From NCBI GenBank assembly GCA_015499995.1, contig JADNRV010000474.1:1-31259 (forward strand): 31,259 nt of DNA, read 5' to 3'. Positions within the stretch are counted from its first letter, which is position 1. Every line of letters starts with the position of its first letter. The notes under the pieces were generated by a model. That model had not been told where the DNA came from. It did not search any database and saw only the letters and a program-made list of their open reading frames with translations. Of this stretch, positions 18,221 through 29,146 are shown one piece after another. A program made the translations under genes and the position numbers. The stretch comes from Flammula alnicola (lineage: Eukaryota > Basidiomycota > Agaricomycetes > Agaricales > Strophariaceae).

Positions 18221-19217
18221 TCAGTCTGGAGGGTTCATTTGATGGTCAAAGACTCGAGGCTCAAGGCATTGAAACGTGTGATATCTATCGACGGAGTATA
18301 TCTGTGCCGAATGAAATATCAATCTGGCGTACTCACGGAGTTCCTAGCCTTTTTACGACTGTAACACTCGTCGTCACCGTGGTTGTTGTTGTCGTAATCG
18401 ACATTTCCCCGTTCCCACCCAACTTGAGACCTTCGACATCAATGACTGTATCCGCAGTTGTTATCAGAGGAGGTTCAGGTTTCAACTTCTGCGGCATAGA
18501 GGTAGTAAACTCCAGAGTGTCTGATTTCATGCGTTTGAGATGTGCATCGGACTTGACTGGGACAAGGCGCCAGAGACGCGTGGTTTTGAACGGGTATCGG
18601 TTGCAAAGCTGAACCTGAAACTGAGTTCAGCGAGTTGACTATACAAAGTTCCATAGCGAAAACGTACAATATGACCTGTTCCTTCAGGCCAATCGAAGAT
18701 GAAGGGACTGTTTGGCCATCGAATCCTGAATTCAAGACGATGAACCAGCTTGTTATTTGAGTAGAGAAGAGATCGTACCTGTAAATCCCAGCTTCAAAGT
18801 CATCGACTTCCACTGCCCAGCTTACTGGATACGCGCTGGCGATCATAGTGGCTCCTTCGATGATACCAGATTCCAAGGTGATGTAAGCACCGTTGAATAA
18901 GCTTCGGATAGAAAACCCAGGTCCCAGGCGAGTGAATTCCCACTAGATCATAAAAAAATGAGCCAAACAACCAGGTGATTACAAGGCATGCACTAGCGAA
19001 TCACCTTCTGGTTTTCTCCATCGTGACCACCATACGCTATCATGGCATTGAAATAAGAACTATATTCGTACGAATAACGCTGGAACGCACCTATAATTGA
19101 CTTTTTGTCGTATCCAGATAGATCTATCGCACTGTTTGGATCATGGTCGCTCACAATCCGGTATATTCCAGACGGTAAGACCTGATCTCCAGTTCTTGGC
19201 GATGCTGCGTTCGACAT
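18221..19217 (-). CDS. Ricin-B-type lectin domain protein
   Basis: Proposed exons: 19217-19091, 19036-19005, 18942-18779, 18725-18668, 18614-18337 and a last exon 18284-18221, giving about 240 residues. The first 130 or so read as a mushroom beta-trefoil lectin: LPSGIYRIVS, SAIDLSGYDKKSII, GGHDGENQKWEF (the Q-x-W motif is created by splicing), GFSIRSLFNGAYITLESG, ASAYPVSWAVE and RIRWPNSPFIFDW. Such domains bind glycans; many fungal ones act in the cytosol or in defence against animals that feed on fungi. There is no signal peptide. The C-terminal part has a Thr run (SITTTTTTVTTSVTVV) and no known domain. Phases agree up to 18337. The last intron (18336-18285) is uncertain: an alternative acceptor near 18302 gives a different tail. 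No catalytic toxin domain is present. Confidence 0.82.
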
Positions 19218-20046
19218 GTCTGACTCCTGAACGATTGGGGGGAAGTTGCACGTGGAGTTGTCATTGCCGTCGCGAAGGAAATTTCAGAAGAATATGGAGG
19301 CGAGGCTGACATGGTAGCTCAAGCCGAAGGAGTACTGTAGAGTATGCATGCCATCGATATCCTCGACCATGAGGAAACGTGTCGGACGCGTGGTCGAACC
19401 AACTCCATCTTCATCAGATAAAGTACAATCAGTTATACATGTAATCCCTGACATAGAGAGTTTCTTACATAGAGTGTTTAACGTTTATTGCTAGCGCTCA
19501 CCGGTCACCACTTGTTCGCTCATCCATGCAAGTTGAAAATGATGTTGCCTGGTGTCAACATCGCGTAAGTACATACCCGCGGAATTTCGGCAGAACCCGG
19601 CACGCACAAGAACGAAGCCAAAACAAAGCAAGAACAAACTGAAAACAAATTCTAAAAATTTGGCACACGCGTACATATGGATCTTTCCTTGCAAACAGCG
19701 CCGAAACTGGCTGCTAAATCTGCGACCTCAAGAGACATCCTCGAGTACTCAGGGGATGAAATATGCAGTGATTCTACGCAAGCCGTTAGCGCCGGCGCTT
19801 ATTTTACTAATTGTTTAATCTAAAATTCTCAGACTTGGTTCATGATCAAAACCTCGCTAGAGACGGAAATCCTCGTGCCGCAGTACGATATTTAGGCTGC
19901 AATGCTATCACGTATGAGTACATTGAAGAAGTCGCGTCCACTCTCTATAAACCAAACACATATTTCAGCTAGCAATGAACAGATAGTAAAATTATTAAGG
20001 CCGGTATCCGATACCTCACTTGGATGGCATGCTATTAATCCCATAC
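19218..20046. other. Intergenic, no gene seen
   Basis: 829 bases between the lectin start and the 3' end of the next minus-strand gene. Short frames on both strands around 19491-19818 have no recognisable motif and no matching splice signals. The lectin promoter should lie at the left side. Confidence 0.45.
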
Positions 20047-21868
20047 TTAATGCCATTGCCATTCATTCGGCCCTCCCGTCTCTGACGCCATCGACAGGCG
20101 CTCGGGCTCAAATGTTTTGCCTCCGACATTAACCGTGGGCAAACGCGAGCACGATGCACCCGAAACCTTGTACTTGCGGACGTGCTCAGTTATGCGGTTG
20201 GTGACAGACGAGACATGAATTAGCGAGCCGGTCCCGCACCATGATCCTCTATTCACCTCCTTATCTGCGGGATATAGTTTGAGACTGACCAACCGAGGCA
20301 TAGTCGAAGAGACGGTAGCTAGCAAAACATCCTGGAAGATCAATTGCTCAGTATAGTGAGGCAAATAACTGGCGAGAAACTCACAACAGTGTCTGCAGCC
20401 AACTGATTTTCTTGTGAGGAATCTGGGTTTGAATCCCTCAAATTATTAGATAAGATGGATACACCCAAATGTTTCAGGCCTCTGCACTCCGTGATGACGG
20501 AAATGTTATGCTCTCCGAAGCACCAAAGGCCCTCGTATGATGCTTCAATAACCAGCTCCTCCAACGAGCCTGTGTGCTTAGTTAAAGCATTGCTGAAGAA
20601 ATCTACCGCGGATATGTCAGATTCGCGCCCTGTGTCAAATCCGCCTGTCTTCAGGGAAAGCTTCTTCAAGCCCGAATAACAGGCAAGATATTCGAAAAAG
20701 GCCGGAACGATGTCAGTGAGCGATACTCTTTTGAGCCAGATTCCCAGCTTGGCAAATTCCGTCCACAGTTCGTCCGCGGTAGAGCCCACAGAGCACTGTC
20801 TCTTGTAAAGTTCGGGGTTCGTGGGCTGAACCCTAAAACCGGCCGACAAGCGTCCACGTCGCGGTTTCACCTGTTCGCGTGGTTGCAGGACGTGAGAAAG
20901 ATCTAGAGAGGTAAGGTGTCGGAGGTGTGGGACGGTGATGTCGTCAAATTTCACGAACGAATTCACTATCCCGAGGTGCTTTAGTCGAAGGGGTTGGGCG
21001 TCCGCGGGATAAGAGCAGAAGAGCTCATGTAAGCTTGGCTTGGCGTCAGCGCGCGCCGAGTCGTGGTACCCGTGTGTCACTTGGATGCTGGTGAGCTGAC
21101 CAGGAGGCGACTGTGCCATCAATGCGGAGAGATTGGCATATGTCTGTGCATTCAGAAGGTTGTCCGACGGTGTATTGAACTCGCTGAGGGTAATTTCGCA
21201 GAGGTGCGGCAAGAGCTCGAGCGACAAAGGAATCCGGGCATGGGTTAGCTCGACGTAGAGGCTCTGGACAGATGGGATCGACTTGAGAGCGCTCATCACA
21301 ATGTTCTGAGCCCACTCTTCATCCTTCCGTTCGGTATACCATCTGTGCAGATAGTGTTAATATATCATATTGTAAGAAAAAGAACCAGTAAGATACCTGA
21401 CTAATTGAAGATTCTTCAACGAAAGCAAAGCATCGAAGAGGTATTTCTTCATATCCTTTACAGCGACCACCACTTCCGGGCCATCTTCTGTCGGAGTCAC
21501 GGATTTTTTATTGATTGGGACCCAGTAATTGGGGTCAAATCCAGGCGAAAGAGATCTAATGACAAGGCAACGAGTTGCGTGAGAGGGGGCCCCGGTGGAA
21601 CTGGAAGTTGCAAGGAATCGAATCATCCCAATACTTTTGTCGAGAGCATTTTTGCTTATATTGAGAAAGATGTTTTCTAACACCTGGCTCTCGAGGAATT
21701 CGCCCAGCTGTTTGCAGACTAAACGAAGGTGTTTGGCATCGTCTCTGCTAACCTGTGAGACCACGGACTCGAATGAGAGGCTTGACCCATAACATTTGGA
21801 TTTGACGAGCTTACGTTGCAGGCAATTGCTTGCACCAATTCTGGGGCTAGTGAGAGGATGGTCGCCAT
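20047..21868 (-). CDS. F-box-like/LRR protein, paralogue 1
   Basis: Exons 21868-21815, 21752-21397, 21342-20385 and 20331-20047; 550 residues. The start MATILSLAPELVQAIACN followed after intron 1 by VSRDDAKHLRLVCKQL is an F-box-like motif, suggesting an SCF ubiquitin-ligase adaptor. The rest is leucine-rich (LPHLCEITLSEF, VPHLRHLTSLDLSHVL, YSGLKKLSLKTGGF, GSLEELVIEASYEGLWCFG), a fold that usually binds the target. Intron phases are 0, 2, 0. Introns (62, 54 and 53 bases) have good signals, such as donors GTAAGC, GTATCT and GTGAGT. It is the inverted partner of the gene at 22662-24553, sharing exon structure and motifs such as MKKYLFDA, SLKN and EGLWCFG. The substrate is unknown. Confidence 0.88.
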
Positions 21869-22661
21869 AGTTCAGCTGAGAGAGAATTAGTGACTCGTCT
21901 CTCCCCGAAAAAGACAAACTGCAAATTCCATTTCGTCAGGTGATTGGAAAGCGCAGCCGGCCGCATTCTGAACATTGTCGTGGAAATGACGGGAAACGAA
22001 CAATCAGCCTAGTCGTGAGCTTTGGTGAAACAAAAATCAGTCTCATACCTCCAGGAAATTGGGTGATGAATTTTAGGATTGGTGATACGGCGACCACAGA
22101 CAATTCGATTAGATCATGGTTTCAATCAGGGGCATAGTTCGATGTCATGGAGGAGATCAAACATCCGTCGTTTTGCAGAACTTGTTGACGACGCTGTCGT
22201 CCTCCCACGCTTGCCCGCGGTGTGCGGTGACCGGTGACCGGTCGCACTGCGCACATGAATAAGTAAACACGTCGCGTCGCGTCGTTTCGCCAACTTTTGC
22301 ATGACAATTCGCGTATATTCAAGCTTTCGCCACGACAGCTTAATCTGACTCTTTAGTTCTGCGTGTATTTGGCCTGTGTTTATCAACTTTGCGCTGAAGA
22401 GCTCGGCCTGGCTCGGCCCCCCCGCGTGAGAGCGAATCAACTTCGAGATTCGAATCGAGAATGCCCAGAGAATGCCGTGACTACTTGAGTCGTGATGCTG
22501 CTTCCAGTTCATGTTCCACTTCAGATGCGAACTTGCTGCTCGAAGTACGTGCTTTCGGCTGCAGGACTCATTGACTTACTTACAATCTTTTGTTCAGGTA
22601 TCAAAGAATACCTGTTTGAAGTGTCTCCGAGTTGTCCCGATCTCGCGATCTTCGGTGGAAA
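21869..22661. promoter_or_regulatory. Shared upstream region of the divergent F-box pair
   Basis: 793 bases between two start codons pointing away from each other, so it should hold both promoters. At about 22219-22255 there is a cluster of overlapping ACCGGT/GGTGACC repeats flanked by TGTGCG and CGCACA, and at 22270-22284 CGTCG-type tandem repeats. No coding sequence is convincing here, although short frames exist. Shared regulation is an inference from layout only. Confidence 0.5.
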
Positions 22662-24553
22662 ATGTCTATCCACCTGTTATCCCTTGCACCCGAGCTCATT
22701 CAAACCATAGGCAGTATTGTAAGTGAGTGTCTCATTGAGGAAAAACACGATGTCTAACATTCGCCTCCATCGCAGTTATGCAGTGACGATATCAAGCACC
22801 TTCGGCTGGCTTGTAAACAGCTCAGCGAGATCCTGGAATCGGTCATCCTCGACAAAATCACCTTCAATATCAACAAGTCTACTCTTCCGGCAAGCATCTC
22901 CCAAATCCGATCTCTGGCGGCAGGCAGATCGCCGGGTGCCTCACGAACGACCTCCCATTTAACTCTCGTTTGTTTCGCGCCGAGATACGATCCGCAAGAC
23001 GAGTCCTATTGGGACGGAGAGATGGTCGAAAATCCCAAGCCTCTGGATACGCCGGAAGTCCTTGAGGCCGAACGAAGGATGAAGAAATATCTATTCGACG
23101 CTGTGGTATCGCTGAAGAACGTTAGCACTGTGAGGTTCGCCGTACCCTTTTATCAATGCGACCAACACTCTTAAAAAGTCGTATTCTATTTTAGGTGGCA
23201 TACCCACTGCAAGGACGATGAATGGGTTCAAAATACAATCATGAAGGCTCTTCGTTCTTTACCCAAGCTTCAGAACCTCAGCATTGGACTTACTTTCCTA
23301 AAGATTGCACTGCCTCTGCAGCGGCTACAGACCCTACGCGAGATCACAATCACAGACAAAAATTGCTCCTCGGGAGAGGGCCCGAATTACGAAACATACT
23401 CGAATCTCGGGAAATTGATCGCACGGAATTCATTCATAACCAGCATTCATATCGAACGACAGGATTACGACTCGCAGCATACAGACCCCAGCGCGAGTTT
23501 TCACCATCTCTTTTGGTGCTATCCCAAAGATGCTGCCCCTCTTCGTCTCCGTCGCCTCGTATTGAGAAGGATGCTTATAAAGTTGGACAACATCACCCTG
23601 CCCCATCTACGACATCTGACTGCGTTGGACGTTTCATCCATGTTGGAGCCCTATGAACCCGACCCTCATCCCAGCGATTCCGACTCCCCATTCTCGACAG
23701 AATCACGAACGGAGGAAGAACTCCTCGAGAAACAACGCGCGGTCGGTTCCAACATCAGCGATATATGGGATACCCTTATGGTGTTCGGCATCTATCTAGA
23801 AGAAATAACACTCACTAAAATAACGCCCTCTTTTCTCGAATATCTCGAGTGCTACTCAGGACTGAAGAAGCTCACCTTCACGAGCTCCGGCTTCAATAAT
23901 GCGACCAAATCTGACAAGTGCGCGACACGGTTCTTTGGCACCCCTTTGACCAAGCACGTTCGAACCTTGGAGAAGCTTAACATCAACGCGGAGTTCGAAG
24001 GTTTATGGTGTTTCGGTGATCACAATATGGCGGTCATTATGCAATGCCATGCCCTGAGAGTCCTTGGGATCCGTATTTTTGGCGAGGGTTTGCAAAACAA
24101 AAAATCCCCGACGGGTGCGGAAGAAGAAAACGCGGTGGTGGGTGGTATTTCTTTCGACTCATACCATGCTGTACTGATAAGCAAGTAATCAACTGCACTC
24201 CATGCTAGGTTCTCCTAATTGATAACGTCTCATGCTATTTGCCCTTCCTCGAGCATCTAACTATATCACCCTCAACCCCAGAAATGTTCCGAGGTGATTG
24301 GTGCGGGACCAGCAGCGCCGCGTACTGTAGCTGTGTGCAAGCTGCGATCGTTGAGCAGTTGGGCACGTACAGTGCACCTCCGGCATGCAGGAGACTGCCG
24401 AAAGTCAGTGTAAATAACCCTTGGAGTGCTGAGGGGTTTACTTTTTTGCCCGAGCGCGTCAATGGCGGTTCAGGATTGGAACCAGGAGAATGGCGTTATC
24501 GAGACACTTCTCCGCATCCAGAGAAAAGCTCGAGCTCCGAGCTCCAGATCTAG
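22662..24553 (+). CDS. F-box-like/LRR protein, paralogue 2
   Basis: Exons 22662-22718, 22776-23134, 23195-24137 and 24209-24553; 567 residues. It starts MSIHLLSLAPELIQTIGSI, continuing as LCSDDIKHLRLACKQLSEIL, an F-box-like motif like that of paralogue 1. Leucine-rich segments follow (LQRLQTLREITITD, LPHLRHLTALDVSSML, YSGLKKLTFTSSGF, VRTLEKLNINAEFEGLWCFG). All three introns sit at the same places and in the same phases as in paralogue 1. Donors are GTAAGT, GTTCGC and GTGGGT; the first intron has a TCTAAC branch. The C-terminal exon has several Cys and ends with a Ser-rich tail. The frame is intact. A role as ubiquitin-ligase adaptor is inferred from the family. Confidence 0.88.
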
Positions 24554-25114
24554 TGGATGACGACGATCGCTGATTGCCAGTGGCCCCACATTACTCGAGT
24601 AGAATAAAAGTTATTAAGTTCAGCAAACTGAAACGTCCTAGCCGCAACCTCTACTATCAGGAGTTTGTAAACTTTTCAGTCATGAATGCATGTTCGACGA
24701 CTGTAAAAAGTACAGCAGCCGTCTCTGACCAATTTCTCCGGATGAAATTTGATATTCGTAGTAGAATATAATACATCTATGAATACGCAAATTTTGAAGA
24801 AGCGAGGGTATGAAGCGGCAGAGTCGAGTATTACAAACTCCTAAAACATTATTATTCAAACTCCTGGTCCGACCATTGAAAGTGGGTGCAACAGTTCTAC
24901 CGCTATGTACGCATTGTGCGCTTTATTTTTACAAATCACAACCCGAATAACTGCATCCCATCAAGACATATACCTCGCTGCAAATTCTAGATGCATTAAC
25001 CGTCCTACGCCCTACGCTACTCTCTACTTCCACAAATCATCTGGATCGCTCCAATACATACGCCCTTTCCACTTGCTTTCGACGGATTCCTCCAAGCTAA
25101 CATTTTTCAAGCCC
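24554..25114. other. Intergenic between two convergent genes, no gene seen
   Basis: 561 bases where the plus-strand F-box gene and the minus-strand secreted-protein gene end facing each other. AT-rich, with short frames lacking any motif. Both 3' untranslated regions should be here. Confidence 0.45.
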
Positions 25115-25992
25115 TTATGCTGGATTAGAGCAACTATTGCTGCTCGATCCTGCTCCCTGCGACTCCACTGCGCTCTGAGATGAGGCAGTCGCCGTCGCGA
25201 CTTGGGGTAGAGCATTGCTTGCTTCAGGAACTACGGTACTCGTAGCTGTAGGTGGGGTGGAAACATTGCTTGACCTTCATGATGTGTTGAATAAGTCTCC
25301 TTGCCTATTTTCGAGTTCCTGCATTACTCACGCTGAAATTGGATCGTGCACGAGAGTGTTCAGCTGAACGCCATCTGGAACCGGACCATCTGGCTTCGCT
25401 GGGCAAGATCCAGCTGGGCTCAGTGATTTCAACCCAAGTGGCACATTGCCGGTCTGGTCTCCGCTGAAAGTGGTGAAATCAGATCCGGCAAACTGGCAAT
25501 GGAAAAGTCCATTGAGCTCCTCATTCTTGGGTGCAACCTGGCAATAAGGAACTTGTGACTTGTCCGGCTGCACGATGCAATGAGTATAATCGTTCAGAAT
25601 TTAGAATGAAATATACGCTACCGAGTTCCTTGGCTGCTGAACGAAGAGCTGTGCGAGCCTAATCATTTCAGGGTCACTTTTGAGCTGTTTCGCAAGGTCG
25701 ATCATGGTATCTGCTGAGTTCTGTTGATCGCAAACCCCTCCTGATTCGAGCAGGCTCGTGAAGGCGGGTACTGCTACACCGCTACATTTGTCTTGGGTGC
25801 CTCCTGCATTCACCTGGTGACATTATTTGTTGAGAGTTATTATCTGGTTGAAAAACAACTTACGCAAGCCTCTTGCCAGTCCTTTGTAGAGTCAGTGATA
25901 GTCTGGTCGATGCGTCGATCTATCTGGACAGGCGCGGCCTGTGCGTACTGGAAAAGGAATGCGGCAAAAACAAAGAATGATAAATGAAGCAT
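25115..25992 (-). CDS. Small secreted protein, unknown function, Ser/Thr-rich tail
   Basis: Exons 25992-25864, 25813-25622, 25567-25332 and 25274-25115; 238 residues, phases consistent, introns of 50-57 bases. The start is a clear signal peptide (MLHLSFFVFAAFLFQYAQA, then APVQIDRR). The body contains WQEAC, GGVCDQQNSADTMIDLAKQL, LAQLFVQQPRNS, PYCQVAPKNEELNGLFHCQF and SPAGSCPAKPDGPVPDG. This looks like a secreted protein type I believe is widespread in agaricomycetes without known function; that is from memory and not checked. About 50 C-terminal residues are rich in Ser, Thr, Ala and Gln (PPTATSTVVPEAS), probably O-glycosylated. There is no hydrophobic end for a GPI anchor. Seven Cys in the mature part leave one unpaired. 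Confidence 0.84.
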
Positions 25993-26769
25993 TCTTGGCG
26001 ATGTTTGAGGTGGTTGATAAGTAGCAGAAGAAATGCAAAGCGGACGTGGACGCCTGGCCCAGAAGGAGAAAGCGAAGAAGAAGAGAAGACGGTTGAGAAT
26101 ACTAAACTATGGGCGAGTCAAACTGAAGTTAATGTCTATCCATTACGAGTTTTTATGTAGTACGAAATTCTATTTTTAGTCTTCAATCAAGAGATCGTCG
26201 CCTGAGGATAACTGTTGCTGATACTTAGCTGATCACCCCCGGGCCCACGCGAATATCGATCAGCGAGTATCAGACTCGTTGCCTAGGAGTTAATTTACTC
26301 AGCGAGGTTCCTGAGCAGCTCAGCGCTCAGCGCTCAATACTGGTTTCCCAATGTGCAAACCATGAAGGCAAAATTATGTTCAAACCTTGCTGACAGAATT
26401 TGTTATAAGCGCCCGACTTTGTATGACCAGGGATAAAACATCCAGCAGCGCATAGTTGCTTTCCTTGAGAATCCAACCTTTCTGCATGAGAAATTAGCGG
26501 GTCTACGGCGAGCTAACACCTCGTCGTCAAAGATGATATGGAGACAATTTAAAGTCTCGGAAACCGTGACAGTTAAACGCTCATTGGACAGTCTCTGCCA
26601 CCGTCTGATCCTGTCTTATCCAGAACACAGTACCACCCAACCATCAAGGAGTTATTCTTGTCTTAGAGATGTACACATTACAGTCATTAAGTATCATCGA
26701 CGAAGTCACAAATTAGGACAATTATCATCATCATCATCAATAAAAATCAATTACAGACGCTTATGATTA
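25993..26769. other. Intergenic with a hairpin-forming inverted repeat
   Basis: 777 bases between the secreted-protein start and the transporter's stop. It holds the secreted-protein promoter on its left and the inverted repeat at 26218-26273. Around 26311-26336 there is a cluster of AGCGCTC repeats. No gene is evident. Confidence 0.45.
26218..26273. repeat. Imperfect inverted repeat upstream of the secreted-protein gene
   Basis: CTGATACTTAGCTGATC at 26218-26234 pairs with GATCAGCGAGTATCAG at 26258-26273: 15 matched pairs with one small bulge, around a 23-base GC-rich loop. It lies 226-281 bases before the ATG at 25992. Its role is unknown; it could be a regulatory palindrome or the remains of a tiny transposon. 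Confidence 0.6.
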
Positions 26770-29146
26770 TCAAACTTTCTTCTCAAAAGAGCCAACTGAA
26801 GTGGCATTATTGAATTCTATCGAATTGCGTCAACTTTCATGTTCGAAGCCTTGGATAAGGCATGACGTACCCTTCTCTCGTTTGTCGATATCAGCTTGTC
26901 GCTGTTCGGAGGAGATAGAGCCAAATATAACATCCATCTCCTCCAAACTGCGGCCTTTAGTTTCAGGTATAAGTCTACGAATTACTCCATCAGTTCCAAT
27001 CTCTGTCGGGTAGCATCAGATACCCACAGTGAGAAGACTGCCATTCCTCCGATGTTGATAGTGGCAAACATCAAGAACATCTTGTATCCCAGAGCCGTGT
27101 TCAGGTCTGGTGTAACCTTAGACACCACGAAGTCTAAGGAAAGAATATATCAGAATAGGCGAAGTCCTGTTGAGAGGGTGGGTCGCACTCCAGAGCCATT
27201 GAGATGCGCTTGCAAGCGCGAGACCGAAATGCCTTGTTCGAGTTGGGAAGATATCAGAAACATATACCCAAGGGAGAGGTCCTAAATTTGCTTGAGCGGG
27301 GAACGTAAACCATCGTAGAGGAGGGATAACTTACCCCACCCCATGGAGTAGAAGCAAACGTAAATATAGAGCATGGCAGCCATAGCTTTAGATGCGGGCG
27401 GGGGGTTCGGGGCGGCGTGGTTTGCATCCACAGCAGGTGGTGGATGTGTCTTGAGAATGGCGCCAATGATGAAGAATAGAGTCCCCATTCCCATGGCGGA
27501 AATGAACAACGACAATTTCCTCCCCAGAGTCTCCACTCCGAACAAGATGAACAACGAAGTCGCAACTAGCTTTACAACACCTGAGGTGATTCGAGGTAAG
27601 ACGCAGGACGTGACAATGAAGCTGGATGCCCACGTACCGTAGATACCACTGGCCAGCAAAGAGTTTTTGCGAGCAGTGAATCCGATCTAATGATCGTTAG
27701 TACAAAAAACTGATGCCCTGAAGCCATCGTAGCTTACAGATGCAAATATTTGCGGAGCGTAATAGCTATATCCTTCGGTCAGTAAAAACTCCTGCTTCGA
27801 TATTAAACCGTGACCTACTTTACTGAGTTCTGGCCAGCCCATTGCTGGAGCAAAAAGATGACGAAAGCGATTACGAAGCGAATTAAATTGCCTTTCCCAA
27901 AGAAGGCCTCTTTTAGACCCAATCCTTTACGCGCTTCACGCTCTTCAAGAATTGCAGCCTCAATTTCTGCCATCTCATGAAGGACCTCTTCGGAGTCGGG
28001 ATTGGAACGGCGCAGATAAGCCAGGTTTTCCAACGCCTCCTGATTTTTGCCAACCGTGGCAAGGTAACGAGGAGATTCCTGGAGAATACAGGTCATATCG
28101 ACGGCGGTTTGGGATGGCGAATGACAATAATACACCCACCTTGACGGTCAGAAGCCCAAACACCATAATCCCTGCAGGTACCAGTTGGACTCCAAACGGA
28201 ATTCTCCACACATTGGGACCAGTAAGTATATGGATTCCAACGCCGACTGTCAATCCTGTGAGTTGAGAAGCGGAGGCAGAATAGAATCGGTCGCCTACAG
28301 TTGACGAAATAAGAGATCATGACACCAAAGGCAACCTAATCGAATCCCAGTCTAAACGCAGATATAGTAAATATCGCTTTCAATAACGCACCATAATTTG
28401 GAAACACCCAGTAATCCTTCCGCGAACGTCTTTTGGAGAACATTCGGAAACGAAAGCCGGAGCTACGGCTGAAATGGCACCGATACCAATACCAGATATG
28501 ACACGACCTGCATAGATTTTCCCTAGTCCGCTTTTGGCCTCAGCAACAGTGGTCAAGATCTATGAGATTATTGGTGCAATGTGTTTATTTAATAAAGCCT
28601 TTACGCACCGCTCCAACACAGAAAATGACGGCGAATATGAACAGAGTGTATTTCCGTCCGATTTTCGCTATTGATAGTGTGACTAAGTATTAAAAGGGGA
28701 AAGAAATGGTAAGACTAACACGAAAGAGGGGCGCTTCCTAATGCTCCGAAGAAAGCCCCGGCTTGCAGAACGGAGACTACGTTGGACGAGACAGCATTGA
28801 TTTTCGCTTGGTTTTTTGGTAACACCGTCGCTCAGGCCAAAGCTGGTGAGGAAGTAATTCGCGCTGACGACTCCACCGCTAGAGGTCAAAATATCATGAG
28901 ATTTGTTGTTTCAAGGATGGAGCATTGCATGTACCCAATGCCACTAAGTGATCTGGTAAGCATAGCATGTGACAGTGGACGTACGTGTCGTATCCAAATA
29001 AAACGATCCCCCAATAGACAATAAACGCCAGCCCTGCAAATAGTCAACAAGGTCGTTCGCAGAAACCTAGTAGTTGGAAGTGATGGAGAAAACCCACAAT
29101 AAACCCGAATGTTCCTGAAAAAGCTGTCCGCGGCAACGTCTTTCAT
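26770..29146 (-). CDS. MFS sugar transporter, 16 exons, one frame slip
   Basis: Exons: 29146-29098, 29033-28985, 28943-28935, 28878-28720, 28667-28609, 28559-28392, 28335-28299, 28246-28140, 28078-27819, 27765-27738, 27686-27638, 27580-27335, 27281-27189, 27133-27028, 26974-26871, 26795-26770. All phases agree except in exon 4, which has one base too many (A-run 28801-28804); correcting it gives 515 residues. Sugar-porter signatures: LFGYDTGIGGGVVS, SKIGRKYTLFIF, YAGRVISGIGIGAIS, ESPRYLATVGK, QQWAGQNSVNYYAPQIF, GVETLGRKLSLF, YVSDIFPTRTRHFGLA, LLIPETKGRSLEEMDVIFG. Twelve membrane spans are expected, with the central loop in exon 9. It should import hexoses or related sugars; the actual substrate cannot be told. 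Exon 3 is only 9 bases. The slip, between KKPSE and INAVSSNVVSVLQAG, means either a pseudogene or a sequencing error. Confidence 0.88.

Noticed and set aside
28752..28800. A 49-base intron in place of the transporter frame slip
   Set aside because: GT-AG ends exist, but the segment encodes INAVSSNVVSV-type sequence expected in the family, so removing it would delete conserved protein.
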